Assembly: GCA_036563505.1 (NCBI GenBank) | Contig: DATCMH010000024.1 | Coordinates: 62,001 to 126,000, forward strand | Reading direction: 5' to 3' | DNA length: 64,000 nt | Source of the DNA: DATCMH01 sp036563505 | GTDB lineage: Bacteria > Pseudomonadota > Alphaproteobacteria > Rhizobiales > Beijerinckiaceae | Part shown: piece after piece, positions 32,536 through 41,229 of the stretch | Numbering within the stretch: position 1 is the first letter of the stretch | Layout: every line of letters begins with the position of its first letter | Notes under the pieces: generated by a model | What the model saw: only the letters and a program-made list of their open reading frames with translations | Told to the model about the DNA's origin: nothing | Databases searched by the model: none | Made by a program: the position numbers and the translations under genes

Positions 32536-35502
32536 ATGCTGATCAAGCGCAAGAGCGGCCAAGCCTCTCGCAGCCCGTCCTCTCGCGGCGAAAGCCTGCC
32601 CGGTAAGCTCCAGGCGGTCGCGGCCCTGTCCGGCGGCCTCATGGACCGCCGCGCCTTCCTGAAGCGCTCAGGCCTCGCCGTCGGCGGCCTCGCGGCGGTG
32701 GGCTCGATCCAGCTCGGCAGCGTGCGCAAGGCCGCGGCCGGCCCGGTCCAGCCTGGCGCGCCGATCGAGATCAAGAAGAACATCTGCACCCACTGTTCCG
32801 TGGGCTGCACGGTGACGGCGGAAGTTCAGAACGGCGTGTGGGTCGGCCAGGAGCCGTCCTGGGACAGCCCGCTCAACCGCGGCACCCATTGCGCCAAGGG
32901 CGCCTCGGTGCGTGAGCTCGTCCACGGCGACCGGCGCCTGAAGTACCCGATGAAGCTCGTCGGCGGTCAGTGGACCCGGATCACCTGGGACCAGGCGATC
33001 AACGAGATCGGCGACAAGCTCGAGGCGGTGCGCGGCAAGCACGGCTCGGATTCCGTGTTCTGGCTCGGCTCGGCCAAGTTCTCGAACGAGGGCGCCTACC
33101 TCTACCGCAAGCTCGCGGCCTATATGGGCACGAACAACGTCGACCATCAGGCGCGTATCTGCCATTCCACCACGGTCGCAGGTGTCGCGAACACCTGGGG
33201 CTACGGCGCGATGACGAACTCCTACAACGACATCCGCACCTCGAAGACCATGATCATCATGGGCGGAAACCCCGCCGAGGCGCATCCGGTGTCGCTGCAG
33301 CACCTCCTCGCGGGCAAGGAGATCAACCGCGCCAATATGATCGTCATCGATCCGCGGTTCACGCGCACCGCGGCCCACGCGACGGAATACATGCGCATCC
33401 GCCCCGGCACCGACATTCCGGTGATCTGGGGGATGCTCTGGCACATCTTCCAGAACGGCTGGGAGGACAAGGACTTCATCAAGTCCCGCGTCTACGGCAT
33501 GGACGAGGTCCGCAAGGAAGTCGCCAAGTGGACGCCCGACGAGGTCGAGCGCGTCTCCGGCGTGCCGGGCGAGCAGCTCAAGCGCGTCGCGCAGATGTTC
33601 GCGACGCAGAAGCCCGCGACCCTGATCTGGTGCATGGGCCAGACCCAGCACACGGTCGGCACGGCGAACGTGCGCGCCTCCTGCACCCTGCTGCTCGCGA
33701 CCGGCAACGTCGGCAAGAGCGGCACGGGCGCCAACATCTTCCGCGGCCACTGCAACGTGCAGGGCGCGACCGATCTCGGCCTCGATGTCACGACCCTGCC
33801 GCTCTACTACGGCCTCGTCGAAGGCGCGTGGCGCCATTGGGCCCGGGTGTGGGGCGAGGATTACGAGTGGCTCAAGAGCCGCTTCGACGAGGTGCCCGAG
33901 AAGGGCGGCCGCAAGGCCCGCGACCGCAAGGCCAACATGGAGACGGCCGGCTTCACCACCACCCGGTGGTTCGACGCCGCGTTGCTGCCCGAGGAGCAGG
34001 TCGACCAGCGCTCGAACCTGAAGGCGATGATGGTGTTCGGGCACGGCGGCAACACCGTCACCCGCATGGCCGAGATCGAGAAGGGCATGGAGGCCCTCGA
34101 CCTTCTCGTCGTCGCCGACCCGCACCCGACGACCTTCGCGGTGCTCGGCAACCGGAAGGAGAACACCTACCTCCTGCCGATCTGCACCCAGTTCGAGACC
34201 AGCGGATCGCGCACGTCCTCGAACCGCTCCATCCAGTGGGGCGAGCAGGTGGTGAAGCCGATCTTCGAGTCGAAGGACGACTACGAGGTTATCTACCTCC
34301 TGGCGAAGAAGCTCGGCGTCGCCGAGCGCATGTTCAGGAACGTCAAGGTTGAAGGCAACCGGCCGGTGCCGGAGGACATCCTGCGCGAGATCAATGCGGG
34401 CGGATGGTCCACGGGGTACAGCGGCCAGTCGCCGGAGCGCCTCAAGGCGCACATGAAGCACCAGGACAAGTTCGACCTGGTGACGCTGCGCGCGCCGAAG
34501 GACTTAGCCGAGATCGGCGGCGACTATTACGGCCTGCCCTGGCCCTGCTGGGGCAAGCCGGAGGTGCGCCATCCCGGCACCCACGTCCTCTACAACAACG
34601 AGCTGCACGTGAAAGACGGTGGCGGCGCCTTCCGGGCCCGCTTCGGCGTCGAGCGCAACGGCGAGACGCTGCTGGCCGAAGGCTCCTACTCCGTCGGCTC
34701 GGAGCTCACGGACGGCTATCCTGAGTTCACCATGGCCGTGCTGAAGAAGCTCGGCTGGGACAAGGACCTCACGGAAGCCGAGCTCGCCCAGATCACCCGC
34801 CAGGGCGGCAACAACGTCGACGCGGTCTCCTGGGCGAACGACCTCTCCGGCGGCATCCAGCGCGTCTGCCTCGAGCACGGCGCCTCGCCCATGGGCAACG
34901 CCAAGGCTCGGGCCATAGCCTGGAACCTGCCGGACCCTGTGCCGGTCCACCGCGAGCCGATCTACTCGCCGCGGCCCGAGCTCGTCGCCAAGTACCCGAC
35001 GCGGCCGGACGAGCGGGTCCTGCGTATCGCCAATATCGGCTTCTCGATGCAGAAGGCCGCCATCGACAAGGGCGTCCCGAAGGACTTCCCGATCATCCTG
35101 ACCTCAGGCCGCCTCGTGGAGTACGAGGGCGGCGGCGAGGAGACCCGCTCCAACAAGTGGCTCGCCGAGCTGCAGCAGGACATGTTCGTCGAGATCAACA
35201 CGGCGGACGCCCGGGACCGGGGCATCCAGGACGGCGGCTGGGTGTGGGTCACCGGCCCGGAGAACGGCTCGAAGGCGAAGGTGAAGGCCCTCGTCACGGA
35301 GCGGGTGGGCAAAGGCGTCGCCTTCATGCCCTTCCACTTCGCCGGATGGTTCCAGGGCCAGGACCAGCGGGGCAAGTACCCGAAGGGCGCCGACCCGATC
35401 GTGCTCGGCGAGAGCGTCAACGTCATCACCAGCTACGGCTACGACCCGGTCACCGCGATGCAGGAGACCAAGGTCACCCTGTGCCAGATCCGCGCGGCGT
35501 GA
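32536..35502 (+). CDS. fdhA: Formate dehydrogenase catalytic alpha subunit (Mo-bis-MGD, periplasmic)
   Basis: This 988-residue protein has a Tat signal DRRAFLKRSGLAVGG near residues 37-52. The [4Fe-4S] binding run CTHCSVGC and later HCAKG follow near 85-125. The Mo ligand is Cys209 in ARICHSTTVAGV, where related E. coli enzymes use selenocysteine, and the adjacent His210 is the conserved catalytic histidine. C-terminal molybdopterin dinucleotide-binding text includes LTSGRLVEYEGGGEETRSN. The enzyme oxidises formate to CO2 and passes electrons to the beta subunit. Start at ATG 32536; the Tat motif sits 36 residues in, which is long but seen in this family. Confidence 0.95.
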   Translation: MLIKRKSGQASRSPSSRGESLPGKLQAVAALSGGLMDRRAFLKRSGLAVGGLAAVGSIQLGSVRKAAAGPVQPGAPIEIKKNICTHCSVGCTVTAEVQNGVWVGQEPSWDSPLNRGTHCAKGASVRELVHGDRRLKYPMKLVGGQWTRITWDQAINEIGDKLEAVRGKHGSDSVFWLGSAKFSNEGAYLYRKLAAYMGTNNVDHQARICHSTTVAGVANTWGYGAMTNSYNDIRTSKTMIIMGGNPAEAHPVSLQHLLAGKEINRANMIVIDPRFTRTAAHATEYMRIRPGTDIPVIWGMLWHIFQNGWEDKDFIKSRVYGMDEVRKEVAKWTPDEVERVSGVPGEQLKRVAQMFATQKPATLIWCMGQTQHTVGTANVRASCTLLLATGNVGKSGTGANIFRGHCNVQGATDLGLDVTTLPLYYGLVEGAWRHWARVWGEDYEWLKSRFDEVPEKGGRKARDRKANMETAGFTTTRWFDAALLPEEQVDQRSNLKAMMVFGHGGNTVTRMAEIEKGMEALDLLVVADPHPTTFAVLGNRKENTYLLPICTQFETSGSRTSSNRSIQWGEQVVKPIFESKDDYEVIYLLAKKLGVAERMFRNVKVEGNRPVPEDILREINAGGWSTGYSGQSPERLKAHMKHQDKFDLVTLRAPKDLAEIGGDYYGLPWPCWGKPEVRHPGTHVLYNNELHVKDGGGAFRARFGVERNGETLLAEGSYSVGSELTDGYPEFTMAVLKKLGWDKDLTEAELAQITRQGGNNVDAVSWANDLSGGIQRVCLEHGASPMGNAKARAIAWNLPDPVPVHREPIYSPRPELVAKYPTRPDERVLRIANIGFSMQKAAIDKGVPKDFPIILTSGRLVEYEGGGEETRSNKWLAELQQDMFVEINTADARDRGIQDGGWVWVTGPENGSKAKVKALVTERVGKGVAFMPFHFAGWFQGQDQRGKYPKGADPIVLGESVNVITSYGYDPVTAMQETKVTLCQIRAA

Positions 35503-35519
35503 GTGGGGGAGGATAGATT

Positions 35520-36116
35520 ATGGCCCGCATGAAGTTCCTCTGCGACGCTGACCGGTGCATCGAGTGCAACGCCTGCGTCACGGCGTGCAAGAACGAGCAC
35601 GAGGTGCCCTGGGGCATCAACCGCCGGCGCGTGGTGACCATCAACGACGGCATGCCGGGCGAGCGCTCGGTGTCGATGGCCTGCATGCACTGCACGGACG
35701 CGCCCTGTGCCGCGGTGTGCCCGGTGAACTGCTTCTACACCACGGTCGACGCCGTGGTGCTGCACTCGAAAGACCTCTGTATCGGCTGCGGCTACTGTTT
35801 CTACGCCTGCCCTTTCGGCGCGCCGCAGTACCCGAAGGTCGGCAACTTCGGCTCCCGCGGCAAGATGGACAAGTGCACCTACTGCGCCGGCGGCCCCGAG
35901 GCTGACGGCTCGACGGCCGAGTACGTGAAATACGGCGCCAATCGCCTCGCCGAGGGCAAGCTGCCGATCTGCGCCGAGATGTGCTCGACCAAGGCCCTGC
36001 TCGCCGGTGACAGCGACATCATCGCCTCGATCTACAAGGAGCGGGTGGTCAAGCGCGGCTACGGCTCCGGCGCCTGGGGCTGGGCCACCGCCTACAAGGA
36101 GACGGTCGCGATCTGA
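35520..36116 (+). CDS. fdhB: Formate dehydrogenase iron-sulfur beta subunit
   Basis: This 198-residue protein has four ferredoxin-type cysteine clusters: CIECNACVTACKNEH, CMHCTDAPCAAVCPVNC, CIGCGYCFYACPFG and CTYC followed by CAEMC. They form the electron wire between the alpha subunit and the cytochrome b. There is no C-terminal membrane anchor of the FdnH type, so it probably docks on the gamma subunit. It starts 17 bp after fdhA. Confidence 0.95.
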   Translation: MARMKFLCDADRCIECNACVTACKNEHEVPWGINRRRVVTINDGMPGERSVSMACMHCTDAPCAAVCPVNCFYTTVDAVVLHSKDLCIGCGYCFYACPFGAPQYPKVGNFGSRGKMDKCTYCAGGPEADGSTAEYVKYGANRLAEGKLPICAEMCSTKALLAGDSDIIASIYKERVVKRGYGSGAWGWATAYKETVAI

Positions 36117-36126
36117 CGCGGTAGGG

Positions 36127-36142
36127 GGGCGCTCCGGCGCCC
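36127..36142. other. Short intercistronic hairpin between fdhB and fdhC
   Basis: GGGCGC, TCCG loop and GCGCCC form a perfect 6-bp stem 10 bp after the fdhB stop and 39 bp before the fdhC start. It has no T run, so it more likely tunes mRNA stability or stoichiometry than ends transcription. Confidence 0.45.
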
Positions 36143-36180
36143 TCCGTCACGCCTGATCAGCGACGGGAGGACAACAACCT

Positions 36181-37185
36181 ATGATGAAGAACCTTCGTCT
36201 CGCTTTCGCGGCCCTCGCCCTCGCGGGCTTGAGCCTAGCGGCCATGCCGGCCGGCGCGCAGCAGCCGACGGCCGTGAACCCCACGGTCAACGCCGTGAAG
36301 GAGGAGCAACTTCTCAGGGCATTGAAGCCCGGCGAGGCCATCGGCGGCCGGGTCTCGATCCCTGACGGCAAGGCCGCGAACCTCCAGCGCCCGATGAACC
36401 GCGACTGGACCGCCTTCCGCGACGGCCCGATGCGCTGGATTGGCGCGTTGACCATCCTCGGCATCCTCGCCGCGCTCACGGCCTTCTACCTCGTGAAGGG
36501 TCGGCTCAAGGTCGAGGGCGGGCTGTCGGGCGTGAAACTCCTGCGCTTCGGGACGCTGGAGCGCTTCACGCACTGGCTCACGGCCGGCTCGTTCATCGTG
36601 CTCGCGCTGTCGGGGCTGAACCTCACCTTCGGCCGGGTCGTGCTGGCGCCCATCTTCGGGCCGGAAGCTTTCGCGACGCTGAGCCAGTGGGGCAAATACG
36701 CCCACAACTACCTCGCCTGGCCCTTCATGGCGGGACTTGCGATCATGTTCCTCGTCTGGGTGCGGGACAACATCCCGAACAAGCTGGACATCGCCTGGAT
36801 CAAGGCGGCGGGCGGCTTCCTCGGCGGCGGGCACCCGCCGGCCAAGCGCTTCAACGCCGGCCAGAAGGTGATCTTCTGGTCCGTGATCCTCGGCGGCGCC
36901 GCACTCTCGGTGTCGGGCCTCGTTATGCTCTTCCCGTTCCAGGCGACGGCGATCGCCGGGCAGCAGATCGCGCATCTGGTGCACGGCCTGACGGGCCTCG
37001 TGCTCGCCGGCATCATCATCGCCCACATCTACATCGGCTCGGTGGGCATGGAGGGTGCCTACGACGCCATGGGCTCCGGCGAGGTCGACCTCGCCTGGGC
37101 GCGGGAGCATCACAGCCTCTGGGCCGAGGAAGAGCTGAAGAAGCTGCCCTCGAGCGCCACGCCGCTGCCGATGGCGGCGGAGTAG
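36181..37185 (+). CDS. fdhC: Formate dehydrogenase cytochrome b gamma subunit
   Basis: This 334-residue membrane protein has an N-terminal signal segment (LAFAALALAGLSLAAMPAGAQ). An extended N-terminal stretch is followed by at least four further hydrophobic segments (from GALTILGILAALTAFYL onward). Histidines in FTHWLT, KYAHNYL and HLVHGL are candidate haem b ligands by analogy with FdnI. It anchors the enzyme and delivers electrons to quinone. ATG 36181 is followed by Met-Lys-Asn of the signal. A hairpin terminator follows. Confidence 0.93.
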   Translation: MMKNLRLAFAALALAGLSLAAMPAGAQQPTAVNPTVNAVKEEQLLRALKPGEAIGGRVSIPDGKAANLQRPMNRDWTAFRDGPMRWIGALTILGILAALTAFYLVKGRLKVEGGLSGVKLLRFGTLERFTHWLTAGSFIVLALSGLNLTFGRVVLAPIFGPEAFATLSQWGKYAHNYLAWPFMAGLAIMFLVWVRDNIPNKLDIAWIKAAGGFLGGGHPPAKRFNAGQKVIFWSVILGGAALSVSGLVMLFPFQATAIAGQQIAHLVHGLTGLVLAGIIIAHIYIGSVGMEGAYDAMGSGEVDLAWAREHHSLWAEEELKKLPSSATPLPMAAE

Positions 37186-37210
37186 AGCTTCTCGCAGGGT
37201 TCGGACGCAG

Positions 37211-37240
37211 CCGCCCGGGGATGACCCGGGCGGTTTCGTT
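37211..37240 (+). terminator. Intrinsic terminator after the formate dehydrogenase operon
   Basis: CCGCCCGGG (37211-37219) and CCCGGGCGG (37225-37233) form a perfect 9-bp stem with a 5-nt loop, followed by TTTCGTTT. It lies 26 bp after the fdhC stop. Confidence 0.8.
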
Positions 37241-37279
37241 TGGATCAGGCTGCGGAGCGCCTTGCGGCGCGAGAGTCTG

Positions 37280-37404
37280 CTGGATCCCCTTCCCCTCCGC
37301 GCTGTCGCGCTCCGGCCGGGGATGACAGTCGAGGCGTTCTGATCTGTCTCCCCGGTCATCCCCGGCCGGAGGCGGCTTGTCCGCCGGAGGGGAGGGGGAT
37401 CCAG
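37280..37404. repeat. Family C long palindrome
   Basis: It begins CTGGATCCCCTTCCCCTCCG and ends CGGAGGGGAGGGGGATCCAG, with inner CGGCCGGGGATGAC and GTCATCCCCGGCCGG. It is the only copy I see in the window. It lies between the fdh terminator and mobB. The rest of the 37241-37475 spacer holds no gene that I can support. Confidence 0.8.
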
Positions 37405-37475
37405 CACCCCTCTCGTCGCGAAGCGACGCCGCATGCTAGGCCTTACCCACATCATCGTGACTGGAACTCGGGACC

Positions 37476-38039
37476 ATGCGCGTCATCGGCTTGGCCGGCT
37501 GGAGCGGGGCGGGGAAGACGACGCTCCTCCTGAAGCTCATCCCGGAGCTTGCCCGGTGCGGCGTCACGGTCTCGACCGTCAAGCACGCCCATCACGGGTT
37601 CGAAGTCGACCGCCCGGGCAAGGACAGCCACGCCCACCGCGAGGCCGGCGCCTCAGAGGTGCTCGTCGCCTCCTCTGGACGCTGGGTGCTGATGCGGGAA
37701 CTGCGCGGCGCGCCAGAGCCGCGTTTGGCCGAGCACCTCGCTCGCCTCTCGCCCGTCGACCTCGTCATCGTCGAGGGCTTCAAGGCGGAAGCGCATCCGA
37801 AGATCGCGGTGCACCGTGCCGCGAACGGCAAGCCGTTGATCGTTCCGGAGCTCGACTCCGTGCGCGCGGTAGCCTCGGACGAGGCACTGCCGGGGCTCGA
37901 CATGCCGGTGATCCGCCTCGACGACGTGACCGCTATCGCTTCGGCCTGCCTCGACCACGCCGAGCCGCACGACGCCCTCATGGCGCGGCTTGCCGCGACG
38001 CCACTGCGTCCGCGCCTGAAGCCAATGCGTCAGGCTTGA
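37476..38039 (+). CDS. mobB: Molybdopterin-guanine dinucleotide biosynthesis protein B
   Basis: This 187-residue GTPase-like protein has a Walker A GWSGAGKTT, the MobB motif VSTVKHAHHGFEVDRPGKDSHAHREAGA and DLVIVEGFKAEAHPKI. MobB assists MobA in turning Mo-MPT into Mo-MGD, the form used by formate dehydrogenase. It is followed 30 bp later by moeA on the same strand. Confidence 0.94.
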   Translation: MRVIGLAGWSGAGKTTLLLKLIPELARCGVTVSTVKHAHHGFEVDRPGKDSHAHREAGASEVLVASSGRWVLMRELRGAPEPRLAEHLARLSPVDLVIVEGFKAEAHPKIAVHRAANGKPLIVPELDSVRAVASDEALPGLDMPVIRLDDVTAIASACLDHAEPHDALMARLAATPLRPRLKPMRQA

Positions 38040-38069
38040 CCGGTCGCGGCGAGCGTCGGACAGGAAGCC

Positions 38070-39320
38070 ATGGCGCAACTCTCCAACGATTGCTTCGCCT
38101 TCGGCGGCGCGCTCATGAGCCTCGACGAGGCGCTCGCCCTCGTCGCGGAGCGGCTCGAACCGGTGCCGGAGGTGGAGGAGGTCGCGCTCGGCGAGGCGGA
38201 CGGGCGCGTGCTGGCCGCTGACATCCGTGCGCCGATCGACCTCCCACCCTTCGCCAATTCGGCGGTGGACGGCTACGCGGTGCGCCATGCCGCCCTCAGC
38301 GCGGGCGAGACGCGGATGCCCGTCGTCGGACGCTTGGCCGCCGGCGCGGTAGCGCCCGCGAGAGTCAGTTCGGGAGCCGTTCGCATCTTTACCGGTGCGC
38401 CGATGCCGCCCGGCACCGACACCGTGTTCATGCAGGAGGACGTGGCCCTCGCCGCGGACGGCGCCGTGCTCCTGCCTGCGGGCCTGAAGCCCGGCGCCAA
38501 CAGCCGCCCGGCCGGCGAAGATATGCCTCGCGGCGCGCTCGCCCTCTCGGCGGGCCGGCGCCTCACGCCCCGCGACGTGGCCCTGCTCGCGGCGCTGGGT
38601 CAGGCGCGGATCTCGGTGCGCCGGCGCCTGCGGGTGGCCGTGTTCTCGACGGGCGACGAGCTCGCGGCCTTAGGTGCCCCGCTACAGCCTGCCCAACTCT
38701 ACGACTCCAACCGCCTGCTCCTCCTCGCGCTCCTGGCGCGTCTCGGCTGCGAGACGACGGATCTCGGCATCCTGCGCGACCGTCGCGAGACGGTCGCAGC
38801 GGCTCTGGACGATGCAGCGCCCGGCCACGACCTCCTCCTCACCTCCGGCGGCGTCTCGACGGGTGAGGAGGACCACGTCAAGTCGGCGGTGGAGAGCGTC
38901 GGCGGGCTCGCATTCTGGCGCGTCGGCCTCAAGCCGGGGCGCCCGGTGGCGATGGGGGTGGTTCGCGGCACCCCCTTCATCGGCCTGCCGGGCAATCCCG
39001 TCGCGGTTTTCGTCACCTTCGCCTTCGTAGCGCGGGCGATCCTGGCGCGGCTCGCGGGCGAGGAGCGGGCGCCGCCGCGGCGCTACCCCGTGCGGGCTGG
39101 TTTTGCCTATCGCAAGAAGGAGGGCCGGCGGGAATACGTGCGCGTGCGCGTTACTTCCGGTTCCGACGGCGTGCTCGTCGCCGCGAAACATCCGCGCGAG
39201 GGCGCCGGGATTCTCACCTCACTCACTGAGACGGACGGCCTCGTCGAGCTCGGAGAAGACGTGACGCGGGTCGCGGAAGGCGAGATGGTGGCGTTCCTGC
39301 CCTATGACGGGCTGATCTGA
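38070..39320 (+). CDS. moeA: Molybdopterin molybdenumtransferase MoeA
   Basis: This 416-residue protein is a canonical MoeA with PPFANSAVDGYAVRHAAL, IFTGAPMPPGTDTVFMQED, AVFSTGDEL, LTSGGVSTGEEDHV, GLPGNPVAVFVTFAF and a C-terminal domain VRAGFAYRKKEGRREYVRV. It ligates molybdenum to the dithiolene of molybdopterin. Another start at 38115 (second Met, MSLDEALAL) would remove 15 residues. It is the third MoeA-related gene in the window and the most standard one. Confidence 0.95.
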   Translation: MAQLSNDCFAFGGALMSLDEALALVAERLEPVPEVEEVALGEADGRVLAADIRAPIDLPPFANSAVDGYAVRHAALSAGETRMPVVGRLAAGAVAPARVSSGAVRIFTGAPMPPGTDTVFMQEDVALAADGAVLLPAGLKPGANSRPAGEDMPRGALALSAGRRLTPRDVALLAALGQARISVRRRLRVAVFSTGDELAALGAPLQPAQLYDSNRLLLLALLARLGCETTDLGILRDRRETVAAALDDAAPGHDLLLTSGGVSTGEEDHVKSAVESVGGLAFWRVGLKPGRPVAMGVVRGTPFIGLPGNPVAVFVTFAFVARAILARLAGEERAPPRRYPVRAGFAYRKKEGRREYVRVRVTSGSDGVLVAAKHPREGAGILTSLTETDGLVELGEDVTRVAEGEMVAFLPYDGLI

Positions 39321-39344
39321 TCGAAGGCGGCCTCACCAATCACC

Positions 39345-39456
39345 GTCATTCCGGGGCGCCGAAGGCGAGCCCGGAATCCAGGGTTGAGGCGAATATTGAT
39401 CGAGTCTGCTCACCCGGTCTTGGATTCCGGGCTCCGCTGCGCGGCCCCGGAATGAC
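39345..39456. repeat. Family A long palindrome, copy 4
   Basis: It starts GTCATTCCGGGGCGCCGAAG and ends CGGCCCCGGAATGAC, with inner GAGCCCGGAATCCAGGG and TTGGATTCCGGGCTC. It fills the convergent junction between moeA and the small minus-strand gene. Confidence 0.85.
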
Positions 39457-39475
39457 GGAGGGTGATGGTCGGAAC

Positions 39476-39649
39476 TCAACCCGCCCGGCCGTTCCATTGC
39501 GGGCCGACGAGGTTGCGGCCGGGGTCGCCGACGCGGGCGCCCGAGGTCGTGAAGGCCTCGTAGGCATTCTTCTGCTCGGCGTTGAGCAGGGCGGCCGCTC
39601 CCACGCCCAACAGCACGGCGACGGCCAGGGCCGAGACGATCACCTTCAT
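39476..39649 (-). CDS. Small exported or membrane peptide of unknown function
   Basis: This 57-residue product begins MKVIVSALAVAVLLGVGAAAL, a signal-peptide-like or membrane-spanning start. It is followed by a short hydrophilic tail ending RVGDPGRNLVGPQWNGRAG. An AGGAGG Shine-Dalgarno lies 7 bp before the ATG on the minus strand. I do not recognise the family. It lies 67 bp beyond the 3' end of mobA and may be read from the same transcript. Confidence 0.6.
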   Translation of the reverse strand: MKVIVSALAVAVLLGVGAAALLNAEQKNAYEAFTTSGARVGDPGRNLVGPQWNGRAG

Positions 39650-39713
39650 GATGGGTCCTCCTGATTGTTCTTGAGGACGGTTGTGCCGCAGAAGGATTGA
39701 CGATTCAACGGCG

Positions 39714-40346
39714 TCACGCCTCGCCATAAAGGCTGACGAGGCGCTCGGCCTCCAGGATGTCCTCCGGCGCATTGGCATTGAGGAAAGGGTCCACCGGCAC
39801 CGCAGGCCACTCGGCCAGCGCGACGCCGTGCCGGACCGTCCAGCGGTCGATCTTGCGCAGGCCCTCGTCGACGAGGGCGCGGCGAAGGTCCTCGCGCAGG
39901 CTCACGGCCCAGAGCGCGTTGACCGGGTGCGCCTGGCCTCCCGACGCGGCGCAGGCGAGCGCCGTCCCTTCCGCTACGCGGGCTGCGTGGAGACGCGCGA
40001 CGAGGTCGCGGGGCAGGAAGGGCGTGTCCGCGGCCGCGCTGACGACGAAGGCGAGGTCAGGCCGCTCCCGCGCCGCCCAGTCCAGGGCGGCGAGGATGCC
40101 GGCGAGGGGGCCGGCGAAGTCCGGCACGTCGTCGGCCACCACCGGCAGCCCCGTCGCGGCAAAGCGCGCCGGGTCGCCGTTGGCGTTGAGGATCAGGCCG
40201 TCGCACTGGGGCGCGAGGCGCTCGATGGCGCGCTCCAGGATCGTGCGGCCGGCAATAGTGCGCAGCGGCTTGTCGCCCCCGCCCATGCGCCGGGCGAGGC
40301 CGCCGGCCAGCAGCACGCCGAGGGTGGGCGGGTGATCAATTGGCAT
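39714..40346 (-). CDS. mobA: Molybdenum cofactor guanylyltransferase
   Basis: This 210-residue protein has the nucleotidyltransferase signature LLAGGLARRMGGGDKPL, then LILNANGDPARFAATGLPVVADDVPDFAGPLAGILAAL and SAAADTPFLPRDLVARL. MobA transfers GMP to Mo-MPT to form Mo-MGD. Its ATG lies inside the end of fdhD (11 bp overlap), which indicates translational coupling in a pncB-fdhD-mobA operon. Confidence 0.94.
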   Translation of the reverse strand: MPIDHPPTLGVLLAGGLARRMGGGDKPLRTIAGRTILERAIERLAPQCDGLILNANGDPARFAATGLPVVADDVPDFAGPLAGILAALDWAARERPDLAFVVSAAADTPFLPRDLVARLHAARVAEGTALACAASGGQAHPVNALWAVSLREDLRRALVDEGLRKIDRWTVRHGVALAEWPAVPVDPFLNANAPEDILEAERLVSLYGEA

Positions 40347-41229
40347 CCGCGCCCTGTCGAGCGCCTTTGCGCCGATGCTTCGCGCTCTCCTCCTCGACGT
40401 AGGACAGATCCTGGTCGAAGACGATGCGCTCCTCCCCCGAGAGGGCCAGGAAGCGCTTGCCCTTGGCGCGGCCGATGAGGGTCAACCCGCATTGCCGGGC
40501 CAACTCGACGCCCCAGGCCGTGAACCCTGAGCGGGAGACGAGGATCGGGATGCCCATTCGCACCGTCTTGATCACCATCTCCGAGGTAAGGCGGCCGGTG
40601 GTGTAGAAGATCTTGTCGGCGCCTGTCTCGCCCTGGCGGAACATCCAGCCGGCGATCTTGTCGACCGCGTTGTGGCGGCCGACATCCTCCATGTAGACGA
40701 GCGGCCGGTCTTCCCGGCAGAGCACGCAGCCGTGAATGGCGCCGGCTTCGAGGTAGAGCGAGGGCGTCGTGTTGACGGCGTGGCTCAGGCGGTAGAGCCA
40801 GGACGTGCGCAAGGGGGCGGCTGGCAGGGCCGCGTTCTCCAGCGCTTCCATGAGATCGCCGAACGCGGTTCCCTGAGCGCAGCCCGAGGTTTGCGTACGT
40901 TTCTTGAGCTTGTTCTCGAAGTTCGTCTGGCGCTCCGTCCGCACCACGACAACGGCGAGATCTTCGTCGTAGTCGACGCCCGTCACGACGTCGTCGGGGC
41001 GGAGCATGTTCTGGTTGAGCAGGTAGCCGAGCGCCAGCTCCTCCGGATAGTCGCCGATCGTCATCATCGTGACGATCTCCTGGGCGTTGAGGTAGAGGGT
41101 CAGCGCGCGCTCCTCGGGCACGGCCGTCTCGACCCGCTCGCCGCGCTCGTCGATGCCGGTCACGCGCCGGGTCAGCCGCGGGTCGTCCGGGTTCGGCCGC
41201 ACCAGGAGGCTGGGGCGAAGCTCGTTCAT
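40336..41229 (-). CDS. fdhD: Formate dehydrogenase sulfurtransferase FdhD
   Basis: FdhD carries sulfur from a cysteine desulfurase to the Mo atom of formate dehydrogenases and is required for their activity. The 297-residue protein has NAQEIVTMMTIGDYPEELALGYLLNQ, YMEDVGRHNAVDKIAGW, FYTTGRLTSEMVIK and LVSRSGFTAWGVELARQ. The usual CxxC loop near SSCGVCG is reduced to TSGCAQGTA, with a single Cys; a CxxC instead appears in HGCVLCRED. The ATG overlaps the pncB stop (ATGA). Frames extending upstream to 41562 are antisense noise. Confidence 0.93.
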   Translation of the reverse strand: MNELRPSLLVRPNPDDPRLTRRVTGIDERGERVETAVPEERALTLYLNAQEIVTMMTIGDYPEELALGYLLNQNMLRPDDVVTGVDYDEDLAVVVVRTERQTNFENKLKKRTQTSGCAQGTAFGDLMEALENAALPAAPLRTSWLYRLSHAVNTTPSLYLEAGAIHGCVLCREDRPLVYMEDVGRHNAVDKIAGWMFRQGETGADKIFYTTGRLTSEMVIKTVRMGIPILVSRSGFTAWGVELARQCGLTLIGRAKGKRFLALSGEERIVFDQDLSYVEEESAKHRRKGARQGADAN

